Origin: JAIYDQ01 sp034408855
GTDB taxonomy: Bacteria > Planctomycetota > Planctomycetia > Pirellulales > Pirellulaceae
Assembly: GCA_034408855.1 (NCBI GenBank)
Contig: JAWXCK010000040.1
Coordinates: 1 to 64,000, forward strand
Direction: 5' to 3'
Length of the DNA: 64,000 bases
The position numbers were made by a program, and so were the translations under genes. Shown here one piece after another: positions 17,224 to 27,273 of the stretch. Each line of letters starts with the position of its first letter. The first letter of the stretch is position 1. The notes below the pieces were generated by a model, which had not been told where the DNA came from, ran no database searches, and saw only the letters and a program-made list of their open reading frames with translations.

Positions 17224-18299
17224 TATTCTAATTCTTCGAGCAATCGATCGGTGATCGCAATCGTGCCTGTACTGATTTGTCCCTTTCGGACAAGATCGGC
17301 GGTTCGATGACCGGCAGCGAGGACACTCTTGACTGCGTTTTCGATGGTGACTGCTTCGTCTTCTAATTTGAGTGAATACCTCAAGAGCATTGCGGCGGCT
17401 AGGATCGTTGCTAGCGGATTCGCAATCCCTTTGCCGGCGATATCGGGTGCCGAACCATGAATCGGTTCGTAGAGTCCAGGCCCGCTGCTTCCCAGCGAGG
17501 CACTCGGCAGCATCCCCAAGGAACCTGGGAGCATCGAAGCTTCGTCGGTTAAAATGTCGCCGAACATGTTACTGGTCACGACGACATCAAACCAAGTTGG
17601 CTTGGAGATCAAATGCATCGCCATCGAATCGACCAGAACAACGTCGTACTGAAGATCGGAATACTCTTCTTTCATTAAGCGAGCCGTGACCTTGCGCCAC
17701 AATCGACTGACTTCTAAAACGTTGGCTTTATCGACCATCGTCAGATGACTCTTTCGCTTGCGAGCAGCCTCGGCTGCCATACGAACAATGCGTTCGATTT
17801 CACCGGTCGAGTAAACGGCTGTGCTGAACGATTTTTCGCTTCCGTCTGCCAACTGCTCAGTGCCTGACGGTCCAAAATAGAGGCCGCCGGTCAATTCGCG
17901 AAAGAATAAAATGTCGGTTCCTTCGATGATTTCTCGCTTGAGCGGCGAAGCATCGAGCAATTCCGAGAACGTCACAATGGGGCGAAGATTGGCAAAAAGT
18001 CCGAGCTCCTTGCGGATCTTGAGCAAGCCCGCTTCGGGACGCGTCTTGGCATTCGGATCATCCCATTTCGGGCCACCCACGGCACCTAAAAGAATGGCAT
18101 CGCTCGCTCGACAAGCATCGATGGTCGCTTGCGGAAGCGGGTCACCCAGTTGATCGATGCCAATTCCGCCGATGATATGCGACGAAAAATGAAATCGATG
18201 GTGAAACTTTGCCGAAATCGCTTCTAAAACTCGAGCGGCTTGGGCTGTCACCTCAGGACCAATCCCATCGCCGGGGAGAAGAACAATATTCGCTTCCAA
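17223..18299 (-). CDS. leuB: 3-isopropylmalate dehydrogenase
   Basis: A 358-residue cytosolic NAD-dependent enzyme of leucine synthesis, oxidising and decarboxylating 3-isopropylmalate. Visible motifs: LLPGDGIGPEVTAQA, GAVGGPKWDDP, LRKELGLFANLRP-like IRKELGLFANLRPI, RELTGGLYFG, VDKANVLEVSRLWR, DSMAMHL, NMFGDILTDEASML, GSLGMLPSASLG and EPIHGSAPDIAGKGIANP. The start is uncertain. The frame extends to a TTG at 18335, but the TTG at 18299 gives the standard family beginning and has a CTAGG box six bases upstream, so I use it. The gene stands alone; no other leu genes are nearby. Confidence 0.93.
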   Translation of the reverse strand: MEANIVLLPGDGIGPEVTAQAARVLEAISAKFHHRFHFSSHIIGGIGIDQLGDPLPQATIDACRASDAILLGAVGGPKWDDPNAKTRPEAGLLKIRKELGLFANLRPIVTFSELLDASPLKREIIEGTDILFFRELTGGLYFGPSGTEQLADGSEKSFSTAVYSTGEIERIVRMAAEAARKRKSHLTMVDKANVLEVSRLWRKVTARLMKEEYSDLQYDVVLVDSMAMHLISKPTWFDVVVTSNMFGDILTDEASMLPGSLGMLPSASLGSSGPGLYEPIHGSAPDIAGKGIANPLATILAAAMLLRYSLKLEDEAVTIENAVKSVLAAGHRTADLVRKGQISTGTIAITDRLLEELE

Positions 18300-18448
18300 A
18301 ATGTACCTAGACCTTTCAAACCGACCAGAATTCAATCCACGCGATTCTACGCAAAATGCCGTAATTCGCTAGGAGTGCAGCGCAGTTAGAAAAGCCTTTT
18401 GACGCCAACCCATTCGACGGTCCCAAGAAGCGTTATTCTCGGTCGGAT

Positions 18449-18649
18449 CTATGCCTTGGCATCGAAACGGCTTCCGCTATCTGGAAGGTTAGCGGCGGAC
18501 TGGAGCAATTCAAGAACCGCATTGGCAGTGCCTTTCTCAACGTCCTGCTGCTTTTTGAGAATGGCAGTACCAATATCCTGATTCGTCTTTGCCGATTCTG
18601 CGAAGATCTTTATCAGTTGCTCAGCATTCGACTGCTCTGTGACTCTCAT
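18449..18649 (-). CDS. Small helical protein, YjfB-like
   Basis: A 66-residue protein with a strong ribosome binding site (GGAGG, eight bases before the ATG), which argues for real translation. The sequence is helical with a NQDIGTAILKKQQDVEKGTA segment resembling the small YjfB family, sometimes annotated as putative motility proteins. Resemblance by eye only; function unknown. It lies alone between leuB and the divergent GMC oxidoreductase. Confidence 0.65.
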   Translation of the reverse strand: MRVTEQSNAEQLIKIFAESAKTNQDIGTAILKKQQDVEKGTANAVLELLQSAANLPDSGSRFDAKA

Positions 18650-18894
18650 GGTTAGCACCTCCAAATTGGCTTGTCAGCGTCACTTTACGAATTTTCACCC
18701 TTGGTTTGATAGCAATGGCATCGGCGGAATGTGTGCGTCAGGCAGGCGCAGTTGGCTAAACTTTTAAAGATTTGAGTTGCTTCTTGCGATATGAAGTCGG
18801 ATTTAACGGTTGTATCGATTTTAGGGTCATCTCCTATCGCGGACTGGACGATAAATCCAATCGAGTCCAGTTGCGTAGTCATTCAATCTTGAGC

Positions 18895-20865
18895 ATGGCG
18901 TCGAATGGAGAATTGAGCTTGTTTGGCAAGCAAAAAAAGGACAACGTGACGAACGGTGTACGAAGTGAAACTCCCAATTTCGTGTCTCAACCGTCGGTAG
19001 ACGTTCAAAAAGATTTCTCGTCAGTCAAGTCGACTCGCCGCCGAACGATCGCGTCGCTAGCTACCGGTGCGATCGCTCATGCGTCGTCGGTTGATCATGC
19101 TCGCGGAGGCGAAGTTCTTTCGCGGCGAAAGACGAGCAGCTCACCGTTAAAAGAACTTGCGATCGCCGACTACCATCAAAATATGCGAGCCTTCGGTGGC
19201 GCATTGTGCCTGCCAATCGAATGCTTGGCAAAAAACAGTCCGGCCGGTGTTCCGTGGCAATATGACGTTGCCGTTGTCGGTTCGGGGTATGGCGCTGCGA
19301 TAACCGCCGCGCGACTTGCCGAGAAAATGCGCCCAGGAACCAAGCTTTGCATTTTGGAACGCGGTCGAGAATGGATTCCAGGGACATTTCCAGATGTACT
19401 CGGCGATGTCATGGACGAAACGAGACTCAAAATATTTGGACGCAATCAGCGCGAGATCAACAATCCGACCGGCCTATTCAATGTGCTTCAAGGCGAAGAG
19501 ATTTCGGTTCTCAGCGGCAGCGGCATTGGCGGCACTTCTCTCATCAACGCTAGCGTTGCGATTCGACCTGACCGCGAAGTCTTCCTGCAAACACAATGGC
19601 CAATGGCCCTTCGAGATCTCGATAGCTTAAACCTCTATTTCGACCGCGCCGAATGGGAATTGCACGCCCGAGTTGATTCATGTGACTGGACTCACAAGAT
19701 GCGATCTCAACGGCTAGCTGCTGAAAAACTTCGCGACCAAGGATGTCACTACGAAGCCGCCGCGATTTCGGTAATGCGTAGCTATCAAGGCCCGAATCTT
19801 CCCATCATGAATCGCCAAGGAATCATCCAACGCGATTGCACCGACTGCGGCGATTGTATGACAGGTTGCAACGTCGGTGCCAAAAACTCGTTGGCCATGA
19901 ACTATCTGCCGCTCGCGCGACGAGCTGGGGCCGAGATGTTTGCCCAAGTCGAGATTCGACAAATCGAAAAATGCAATGGTTTCTATCGCTTGCATTTTCT
20001 TTATCATCAGCGCGATGCACACGGCAAACATCAATCGATTCCTGGTTGTATTACTTCGCGATTGGTAGTGCTGGGTGCCGGTAGCCTTGGCAGTTCGGAG
20101 ATTTTGATGCGGTCTCAAAATGATCGCTTCGCGTTTTCAAAACAGCTCGGTTGCAACTGGACTGGCAATGGCGATGCCCTTGGCTTTGTTGGCAAATCAG
20201 AATACGACACGAACATAGGTGGAGTTAGCGCCTATCCAGAGCAAGCTTGTCGAATCGGGCCGACGATTCAAACCAATCTGACGTATCCATGCCGACCACA
20301 CTTGTTTGATCGAGTCTTGATTCAAGAAGGCGCCGCGCCGCGTTCCTACGCCAACTCGCTCGGTATTTTGATGCAAGACATGGATCTCGATAACACTTTG
20401 GCCTTACTCGGGATGGGACACGATCGACAAGAGGGAAAGATCGTTCTGGAAGATAACGGCAACGGCGTCGTCACATGGCCAGGGTTGCTCGATAGCCCCT
20501 ATCGAAGACACATTCGCGAAGAGTTTGCCAAAGTCGCGCACGCTCATGGCGGCAAGTACAAGTACTTGAAAATTTTTGGTGATCGAATGGTATCCGTCCA
20601 TCCATTGGGTGGCTGTGCGATGAGCGACGATCCTCGGTCAGGCGTACTCAATCACAAAGGCCAAGTTTACGATTGTGCATGCGGCGGTGATATCGATCCG
20701 CAAACGGGTGAACTTCGAGTTCATGAAGGACTATACGTTTCCGACGGTGCCATTTTCCCAACGGCGATCGCCTGCAACCCGTACCTCACGATCTCCGCAA
20801 TGGCCGAACGAAACGCTCAGCTTCTCACGATGGAACCGCAATACGCCGATCTGTTTAAAGTCTAA
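18895..20865 (+). CDS. GMC-family FAD oxidoreductase (cholesterol-oxidase-like)
   Basis: A flavoprotein of the glucose-methanol-choline family (656 aa from this start). The FAD-binding fold is seen as VAVVGSGYGAAITAARLAE (about residue 127), with ISVLSGSGIGGTSLINASVA for the second nucleotide-contact region, and the C-terminal HPLGGCAMSDDP and NPYLTISAMAERNA. A cysteine cluster CTDCGDCMTGCNVGAKN sits mid-protein, as in cholesterol-oxidase-like GMC enzymes; whether it binds metal is unknown. The first 120 residues are poorly conserved and contain an RRRTIASLATGAIAHA stretch that might be a twin-arginine-like signal or just a basic linker. ATG 18895 is chosen over a TTG at 18772; neither has a strong ribosome binding site. 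Substrate not inferable. Confidence 0.85.
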   Translation: MASNGELSLFGKQKKDNVTNGVRSETPNFVSQPSVDVQKDFSSVKSTRRRTIASLATGAIAHASSVDHARGGEVLSRRKTSSSPLKELAIADYHQNMRAFGGALCLPIECLAKNSPAGVPWQYDVAVVGSGYGAAITAARLAEKMRPGTKLCILERGREWIPGTFPDVLGDVMDETRLKIFGRNQREINNPTGLFNVLQGEEISVLSGSGIGGTSLINASVAIRPDREVFLQTQWPMALRDLDSLNLYFDRAEWELHARVDSCDWTHKMRSQRLAAEKLRDQGCHYEAAAISVMRSYQGPNLPIMNRQGIIQRDCTDCGDCMTGCNVGAKNSLAMNYLPLARRAGAEMFAQVEIRQIEKCNGFYRLHFLYHQRDAHGKHQSIPGCITSRLVVLGAGSLGSSEILMRSQNDRFAFSKQLGCNWTGNGDALGFVGKSEYDTNIGGVSAYPEQACRIGPTIQTNLTYPCRPHLFDRVLIQEGAAPRSYANSLGILMQDMDLDNTLALLGMGHDRQEGKIVLEDNGNGVVTWPGLLDSPYRRHIREEFAKVAHAHGGKYKYLKIFGDRMVSVHPLGGCAMSDDPRSGVLNHKGQVYDCACGGDIDPQTGELRVHEGLYVSDGAIFPTAIACNPYLTISAMAERNAQLLTMEPQYADLFKV

Positions 20866-20888
20866 GTGGGGCAAGCTTCCAGCTTGCC
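20866..20888. repeat. AAGCTTCCAGCTTGC repeat abutting the GMC stop
   Basis: GTGGGGCAAGCTTCCAGCTT plus GCC begins on the base directly after the TAA of the GMC oxidoreductase gene, the same arrangement as at leuB on the other strand. Confidence 0.8.
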
Positions 20889-21609
20889 GCATGAGCTACC
20901 GCAGAGGTAAACCCCTCGTCGTCGGACGGCAAACTAAGCCATTGTGCAATTCTCGGAACCTGATTTCTTTTATTGACGCGCAGCAGTTCAAAATCGACGC
21001 GCAGTTGGGATTTCACAGGTTCGCAGACCGTTTGGCTTGAACGTCGAACGGCAGTACGTCTTCCGACGCCCTTGAAATCCCGCTGGCTTGCCCAGCGGAT
21101 CATTCGGCATTGGCCCGACTCTCACATTCTCCGGAAAATTTTCGAATGCAAACTCTTGCGACGCATTCATTAGTTCAGTCACCAACAGAGCAGGCGAAAC
21201 GGTAGGGTGCGCTTCAACCGCAATATGCTCGTGGTCAGGTAAAAAAGAAAACTTATCAAAAACCACTCGCAATCGAGCTTGCTGACCCCACCAATTTGCG
21301 TCAACTGCCTTCGCTGTTGAGGCAACTGGTCCGCTAACAGCCTTACACAGTTGACCTTTGGTTTTATTGGCCGCAGTTGCAGTAGATTCTTGCGGCAGCA
21401 GACTGACACAGCCACTACTGTTCGGCACTGGGCTTGCGTTGTGCGTTAGAGGGCTTGGTTTTACGGGATAGTAAGTCGAGGCAGGTCGGGACAAGAGGGG
21501 ATCGGTGACTGATTACTGGGATAGCTCAGAGGTTTTCACGCGCTGGTTTTACCGACCGCGCAGCAGCGAACCGACTCGGTACGCTCGAAGCGCAGAGCTC
21601 TAAAGAGGA
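20889..21609. other. Probable remnant region beside a dead IS
   Basis: About 720 bases with no convincing gene. A minus-strand frame at 20988-21494 (168 codons) has some protein-like composition, for example the stretch ELMNASQEFAFENFPENVR, but its start is a proline/serine-rich run without homology I recognise, and there is no clear ribosome binding site. Other frames are equally long in places. I read it as a possible fragment of an old gene and do not call a CDS. Confidence 0.35.
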
Positions 21610-22397
21610 CTAGGGTTTCAGTTTTTCGATATGCGATTCCAACTCATCGAGGCTTGCCCAGCCGCTCATGTATAAGCATATCATCTCGAAGGTACGTTTA
21701 GTTGGGCTTCGACCGGTATAAAGCAAGATCAAAGTGCAAACGATGATTGCACAGTAGACTTGTGCTTGAGAGCTTGCGACCTCTGCGGCAACCACGGCTA
21801 GTGTGTGGTGTTGCTTTGACGATAACTAATCGAACAGGATGATCGATGCTGCTTCTTTTACTGATGACACGAATCGTTTGGTCGCTGATGACCCCTGCTT
21901 CTATGTCGGCTGGGGTAAGCTCCTTAGACTCGCTGATTTCATAATTGATCTTGTCCCGCACACGACAGATATAGCTACTGGACTTGGCGTGAATAGCATT
22001 TCATAGTTTCCAACTCTAATAGCCACGATCGGTCACATAAAGACGATCGGGTTCGAGGGTCCGTTCCAAAACAGCCCGTTCATCGGAACGGCCCTTTAGG
22101 ATTTGCCGATGTCGTGTCGATACGATTAGGAATTCCTTTCAGGATTTCGAACTTCTTCTGAACTTTCTTCAGCAGGGAAGCCTGTTGTAAGCCCCGCAAC
22201 GAATCGACGATTGGAGAATAAAGCCAAAGCAGGATGAGGGTGCAGTACTGATCCATATGCAACTGACGGTTATTCGCTTTGTCGCGCTGGGTTCCAACAT
22301 CATGCAAGCGTTCAAGCAAGGGGCCTAAAGCTTTAAAGTACTTTAGTCCTTTGACATCCTTGGGCAGGATATTGGAGTTGGATTCGTCGTTGGCCAT
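21610..22397 (-). pseudogene. Broken IS4-type transposase
   Basis: Pieces of one transposase lie in order on the minus strand but in different frames. The N-terminal part (22080-22397) starts MANDESNSN and includes YCTLILLWLYSPIVDSLRGL. A middle part around 22000-22080 contains EPDRLYVTDRGY and is broken by stops. A further part (21780-21961) contains RDKINYEISESKEL. The C-terminal part (21610-21795) contains VYCAIIVCTLILLYTGRSPT and GWASLDELESHIEKL. The segments and their order match the IS4/ISPsy-like transposases common in planctomycetes. Shortening and at least two frame changes mean it cannot be active. I could not identify terminal inverted repeats. Confidence 0.78.
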
Positions 22398-22483
22398 ACC
22401 GAATTGCAAATGTGACAGCGGAAGATCGTTGTCATGGAGGAGCGCAATTCTTGTGCCAAACTAACTAAATATTTCTAAAAAAC

Positions 22484-22640
22484 TACCGTGCCGAAACGGT
22501 GTGCGAGGGGGGGCCGGTAATCAGGCTTGCCGCAACGCAACTACCGTGCCGAACAGTAGTGTGGGTGTCCCCAACGTCTCGGTGCCAACGTCGGTGCCCC
22601 ATCGTCGCCAACGTCGGTTTGCCAACGTCGCCATCAGGCG
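22484..22640. repeat. Degenerate repeats (ACTACCGTGCCGAA and CCAACGTCGG)
   Basis: ACTACCGTGCCGAA occurs twice, near 22485 and 22550, and variants of CCAACGTCGGTG/CCAACGTCGCC occur four times between about 22570 and 22635. The block lies between the dead transposase and the 3' end of the glycosyltransferase gene and reaches a few bases into its end. No gene is visible. Confidence 0.6.
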
Positions 22641-24598
22641 GCCCGGCTTCTGTCGTCGGCAATCGGCTCTGGGACAGAAGTTCCTAAGTTCCATTCCACA
22701 TAGGGTGTGATAAGCCGATTGACGGCCTCGGAAAGACGATAGGCTTTTTCAGTGCTGCGCTGTCGCGTGATGTAACCTGTGACCTTCTGAGAAACTTCGT
22801 GCTCAGCCGGACAATAGCCGTGCTCCCGCGTTCGAAGCCGATTCATTTCGGGTCTTCCGTGCGATTCGAGCAGTTGTTGTGTCTTTTGCCTATCGGTGAT
22901 TCGGAAGCCGCCAAGGAATCGCGGAATGTGGCAAAACCGCAGCCCCTCCGCTTGAAATCGGAGTAGCAGGTCCCAGTCCATGGCAAACTGAAAGGACTCA
23001 TCGATCCTGCTACCAATCCTGTCCCACGCGCTGCGCCGCCAGAACAATGTCTCTTGCGGAACATAGTCGGTCCAACGCAGCGTTTCAGGATCATGCGGAG
23101 GTAATACCCAGTAGTTGATGACTCGATCTTGCTCATCGATGAGCAGTCGATTTCCATAGACAACATCGACATCGGGATGTTCCTGAAAGAACTTTGCGAC
23201 GTAGGCGAGACTCCCGGGAAGAAGCACGTCGTCCGAGTTGAGGTAGGCCATGATCTCGCCGTTAGTTCGGGCTAAGCCCAAATTGATGGCGTGTGCCTGA
23301 CCATTGTCTCGAATACTCTGCCATGAGGCCAACTTCGTCTCATAGCGTGCGACAATGTTAAGGCTTTCGTCGGTCGAGCAAGCGTCTTGAATCGTGTACT
23401 CGAGATTCGGATACTCTTGATCCACAACGCTGCGAATCGTCCGCGCGATGAACGTACCCTGATTCAAACTGGGGGTTACGATCGATATCTTCGGCGGATT
23501 TTCGAGATTGATTGGGGTGAAATAGGACTTTGGCAACCTGCAAGGCTGAGGAGCATCAAATCGCAGCTGAAACACTCTTCTTCCGAAAGAATTTTGTATT
23601 CGTTCCTTTGCGGGAAGCGGTAGAAACCGAATCATATAACGCGGTTTCCTTCGGATCTTATTGAGTTCACTGAAGGCATGCTGTCGTAGAATCTTCCATT
23701 TTCGCGACCAACCTTGCCAGCCCGTATGCGAAGCTTGGCCCATTGCCCGAAACGCATGACTAAGCGTTAGGTAGTCGTAGGAGGCCGAACGCATAGGTGA
23801 TACGCCCGCCTCCGTTGCCATGCAGTGTCCGTAGAGGATTGCCCAGCGAGTACCGGGTGAACCGAACTTGGTCTTCGTCAAATCCAGAGCTTCCAAAACA
23901 GATTCCTTCCGCAATTCGTCCAATGCATCCCTTTCATCGGCCTGATTTCGAGCAAGGCAGAAATCCGTACCATCGAATGTCACACCGGCCTGAATCAGCC
24001 GGATCCAAAGCTCATAGTGCGCCCAGTGCTCCAGTTTCTCGTCGAATTGACCGAACGCTTCCAGCACGCTCCGGCGGTAAAAGACGGCAGAACTCTGTAG
24101 GCATGCATGATCCTGTAGTTGCGATGGAGTTGGAGGCCGTACAGAGCGTCGGCGGTTCGATTGGCTTTTCGAGCCATTGTTATGGACTTGACCGTACAGG
24201 ATTCGTGAATCACCATGCGTTTCGAAGTGTTTCAGCACGTTCTTCAAAGCATTGGGTTCGAAAATCGCATCCGGACTCAAGATGCCAACAATAGAACCCG
24301 ATGAAGCGTGCACGCCAGCATTGATCAAACCAGCAAGGCTGTTAGTCGAAACATGGTGAGTCAAAAGGCGTTTGTCGACCGCCGCGATGTATAGAGGGTT
24401 CGGCTCTGGCTCTCTATTTTTTACAACGTGACATTCAAGATCTTCTCCGTCGTATTCCAGCACGCTTTGAATTGCTTGATTCAAATACGAATTATCCCGC
24501 AGCAACGGAATGATGATTGAAAGTCGGTAATTCATGAGCGGGCTACCAAATGACAAGCCAGTGAACGGGCGTTTAAAGAGTCTATCCTCACGTCTCAT
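22634..24598 (-). CDS. Two-domain GT2 glycosyltransferase
   Basis: A 654-residue cytoplasmic or membrane-associated protein with two glycosyltransferase family 2 (GT-A) domains in tandem. Domain 1 begins YRLSIIIPLLRDNSYLNQAI (about residue 24) with SGSIVGILSPDAIFEP in place of the canonical DxD, and may be less active. Domain 2 begins KISIVTPSLNQGTFIARTIR (about residue 375), with AYLNSDDVLLPGSL holding the DD of the metal-binding motif and ETLFWRRSAWDRIG and MDWDLLLRF further on, as in rhamnosyl/galactosyl-transferases of surface polysaccharide synthesis. An ATG 21 codons downstream (24535) is an alternative start. It is an isolated gene, not in a polysaccharide cluster. Sugar donor and acceptor unknown. 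Confidence 0.85.
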   Translation of the reverse strand: MRREDRLFKRPFTGLSFGSPLMNYRLSIIIPLLRDNSYLNQAIQSVLEYDGEDLECHVVKNREPEPNPLYIAAVDKRLLTHHVSTNSLAGLINAGVHASSGSIVGILSPDAIFEPNALKNVLKHFETHGDSRILYGQVHNNGSKSQSNRRRSVRPPTPSQLQDHACLQSSAVFYRRSVLEAFGQFDEKLEHWAHYELWIRLIQAGVTFDGTDFCLARNQADERDALDELRKESVLEALDLTKTKFGSPGTRWAILYGHCMATEAGVSPMRSASYDYLTLSHAFRAMGQASHTGWQGWSRKWKILRQHAFSELNKIRRKPRYMIRFLPLPAKERIQNSFGRRVFQLRFDAPQPCRLPKSYFTPINLENPPKISIVTPSLNQGTFIARTIRSVVDQEYPNLEYTIQDACSTDESLNIVARYETKLASWQSIRDNGQAHAINLGLARTNGEIMAYLNSDDVLLPGSLAYVAKFFQEHPDVDVVYGNRLLIDEQDRVINYWVLPPHDPETLRWTDYVPQETLFWRRSAWDRIGSRIDESFQFAMDWDLLLRFQAEGLRFCHIPRFLGGFRITDRQKTQQLLESHGRPEMNRLRTREHGYCPAEHEVSQKVTGYITRQRSTEKAYRLSEAVNRLITPYVEWNLGTSVPEPIADDRSRAA

Positions 24599-24932
24599 TC
24601 AATAACAACAGCAGTTTTTTCGATAGCAAAAACCGATCGAACTTGATCGGCTTCGATCTCATTGCAAGCAAAGTCCGACTCGCTATTTCCATGGGAGCGG
24701 TGATATTGACCCAAGACATCCGATCGAGCTAGACCCTTTTTTTAGTAAAGCATAGCATTTTGCTGGGAATTTGCTCCGAATGTTTAAATGGTTGCTTGCA
24801 AACTGCAAATGGCGGGCTTAGTATCCGTTCGTGTGCTGAATTTCCGTTGAGTCGTTCTACGCTAATTTTGCACATTGAAAACGATTTTCGTGTCGATAGA
24901 TTTTGATTCGTGTTATGCATCAGGAGAAGCAA
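24599..24932. other. Divergent spacer before the PEP-CTERM gene
   Basis: About 330 bases, A/T-richer than its surroundings. I see no gene, tRNA or strong hairpin. It probably carries promoters for both flanking genes, but I cannot assign them. Confidence 0.4.
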
Positions 24933-25874
24933 ATGAATGTGTTTGCAATTGTAGATCTGAGTATTCGACGGGCGTCGAACGGTAAGCGCCTATCCGTCTC
25001 AACTGCCAAGGGACTTATTTGGACATCGGCTATTTTATTGGTAGCGGTGTCATCTCCGATCAGCTCCTTGCGAGCGGCCGTAGTCACAGGCAACGGCGCG
25101 AATCCGGCTGATATACAATCATCTGTCGACAACTTTCGTTCACTGCTCGGCCCTTTAAACCCGAACGTTGCGGGATCTTTTGGCAGTGGACGACGTGAAA
25201 TTAACTGGGACGGCGTTCCCGATGGCTTTTCGGCGCCAAACAATTTGCCCGCGAACTTCTTTAACTCCAATTCACCTCGCGGCGCGGTCTTCAGTACTTC
25301 TGGTACGGGGTTCGCCGTCAGCGCTGATAGCTCGAACCCGACTACTACCCCAACGAATTTTTTAGACCAGAACGTTGCCTACGCCGGCCAGTTTCAGACG
25401 TTCTCGGCACAGCGGCTCTTTTCGCCGTTGGGCAACAATATGATGCAGATCGATTTTTTCGTCCCAGGATCAAATACGCCAGCGGGCGTGTCCGGATTCG
25501 GAGCCGTCTTCGCGGACGTGAACATCGACGCGGCTTCGCAAATCTCTCTGTTCTATACCGACAATAGCTTCGGTGGAGCCTTTGCCGTTCCAACAAGCGT
25601 TGCAGGCGGTCTCAGCTTTTTAGGAATTACTTCGCCAGACACTCGCCAATACGGACGAGTTGTGATCCAAAGCGGCAATGCAACCATCGGAACCACTCAG
25701 AATCTTGCGCTCAACATGGACGTTGTTGTGATGGACGACTTTGTCTATGGCGAACCCATCGCAGTTCCCGAACCGTCGTCAATGGTGTTAACGTGTGGCG
25801 GGTTGTTCTGCCTAACTTCTCTACTGCGTAAGCGGCGAAAATCCGAATCCAACTCGGGATGCAAAGCCGACTAA
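24933..25874 (+). CDS. PEP-CTERM sorted surface protein
   Basis: A 313-residue exported protein. An N-terminal signal segment (GLIWTSAILLVAVSSPISSL, cleaved near RAA) follows a longer charged leader. The mature part is rich in N, S, G and aromatic beta-strand residues and looks like a beta-sandwich. The C-terminus is a PEP-CTERM sorting tag: VPEPSSMVLTCGG, a hydrophobic helix and the basic end LLRKRRK. Such proteins are processed by exosortase and displayed outside the cell. The ATG at 24933 has an AGGAG box six bases upstream, which beats the upstream starts. The function of the mature domain is not known. Confidence 0.85.
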   Translation: MNVFAIVDLSIRRASNGKRLSVSTAKGLIWTSAILLVAVSSPISSLRAAVVTGNGANPADIQSSVDNFRSLLGPLNPNVAGSFGSGRREINWDGVPDGFSAPNNLPANFFNSNSPRGAVFSTSGTGFAVSADSSNPTTTPTNFLDQNVAYAGQFQTFSAQRLFSPLGNNMMQIDFFVPGSNTPAGVSGFGAVFADVNIDAASQISLFYTDNSFGGAFAVPTSVAGGLSFLGITSPDTRQYGRVVIQSGNATIGTTQNLALNMDVVVMDDFVYGEPIAVPEPSSMVLTCGGLFCLTSLLRKRRKSESNSGCKAD

Positions 25875-26110
25875 ACGCTGTGAAACGCGACTTTAGCCCA
25901 TTACCTTATTTGGATAACTGGCCCGTTGGCGCAGCGGATTTTTACTTTGCGATCAATGCGACGTTCCGCTTCATTCTCGCCCGGGCTGGTTTGGTTGGCT
26001 TGCGATGCTAACATAGAAATGCGATTGCGAATATTTGTCATTTTGGGAACCAAGCTTACGAGTTCTACGTCCTGGTTGACGTGTAGGCCACATAAATGAG
26101 GATCGCAAAC

Positions 26111-26518
26111 ATGGTTCGAGTATTGATTTTCCTTATAGCATCGCTTGTTATCATCACTTCTGCCAAATCGACGGATAGGTCGCCGATCGGCTCTCCTGCT
26201 CTGGAGGCAAAATTGCACAGAACGTGGATCAGCGGCCCATGCGTGGGTGAGATGACCTTGAGAGCTGATGGCACTTTTGAACGACGGCAGTACTCGCCGG
26301 GTAACAACCATCTCACCGGTACTTGGGAAGTGCGTTGGAATTCGCTGCCACCGAATTTAGTTCGGACCTTCACGAGCTCGGACGACCCGGACCAAAACGG
26401 TGTTGGCAAGACGTGGGAAGTCAAACTTATTGAGTTGAACGATGATGATTTGGTATATCAGTATCCGGAACAATTTCCGGATGGTCACCGCCTAAAGTAC
26501 ACGCGAGCAAATAAGTAA
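26111..26518 (+). CDS. Small secreted protein of unknown function
   Basis: A 135-residue protein with a hydrophobic signal peptide (MVRVLIFLIASLVIITSA) and a mature domain of about 110 residues beginning RTWISGPCVGEMTLRADGTF. The pattern of strands with a GTWEVRW core resembles small lipocalin-like secreted domains of planctomycetes, but this is only a pattern match. ATG 26111 is chosen over 26096 because an AGGA box lies eight bases before it and it starts at the signal peptide. The gene stands alone. Confidence 0.7.
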   Translation: MVRVLIFLIASLVIITSAKSTDRSPIGSPALEAKLHRTWISGPCVGEMTLRADGTFERRQYSPGNNHLTGTWEVRWNSLPPNLVRTFTSSDDPDQNGVGKTWEVKLIELNDDDLVYQYPEQFPDGHRLKYTRANK

Positions 26519-27273
26519 GCGTGAATCCGCCTTACCCGTCGGCACTAGGCAGGTAGACCGCAAACAGTCAACGATCGAAGCGTCGAGCAACTCCGGTTAG
26601 CGGATGTAGGTTAGATACCCTTGCCTTGCAGATTGTCAAGACATTCTGAAGAAATGTGTTCGAGAACTCGACATCTTGCGCGATTCGAGTGATTGTCTCG
26701 CGACGGTGCGATCTAGTGAGCGTTGTTTTTGTCGTTTGCTTTACGTGGCAGCTCGATCGTTGCTACTTGAATGCGGCAAAGGCTTCCATTTTTCACGAAA
26801 ATTCGATGTCAATGCGGACGGCGAAACCGTTGGCAACGTGGGAAGGGTTTGAAAAAGTGGTAGGATTGGGCCATTCGAAGCTACGTCGAGTTGGGAGGAA
26901 TCGGTGGTGGTTTGATTTGAACGATCGCGGGCTCTGCACGGCAAGCGGAGCAAGACCTCGCTCAACTTTCGCGAAAAATGCGCGACGTGCTGAGTCCCCA
27001 AGCGTCACGCACGAGGGTTACAGCCCTGTGGAAGAGTCCGGAATAGGTTGTAGAAACACATTCGAGGCTTTAGGCAGCAACTTTTAGTCGATCGTTCAAC
27101 AAGATGATGTGTCCCCGGCAACTTGCTCCTCTTCCAACTTCGGCGATCGTAAATCGCTCGAAATTGTCTGCCGGATCACGAGCCGCAATTCACGAGCAAA
27201 TGACCTTTGCGTTATCTTTCCGACGATATTCGGCAAATCGCTGACGTCGCGACAAAAATATTTTCCCCCTACG
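26519..27273. other. Long region without a supported gene
   Basis: About 750 bases. A 143-codon plus-strand frame (26656-27087) exists, but its product is low in recognisable structure and the opposite strand is open over much of the same stretch, so I do not call it. A variant of the downstream 28-bp repeat (TGTGTCCCCGGC) appears near 27107. Confidence 0.4.

Noticed and set aside
26656..27087. 143-codon plus-strand frame
   Set aside because: Composition is not protein-like, opposite frames are open over the same stretch, and there is no ribosome binding site or recognised segment.
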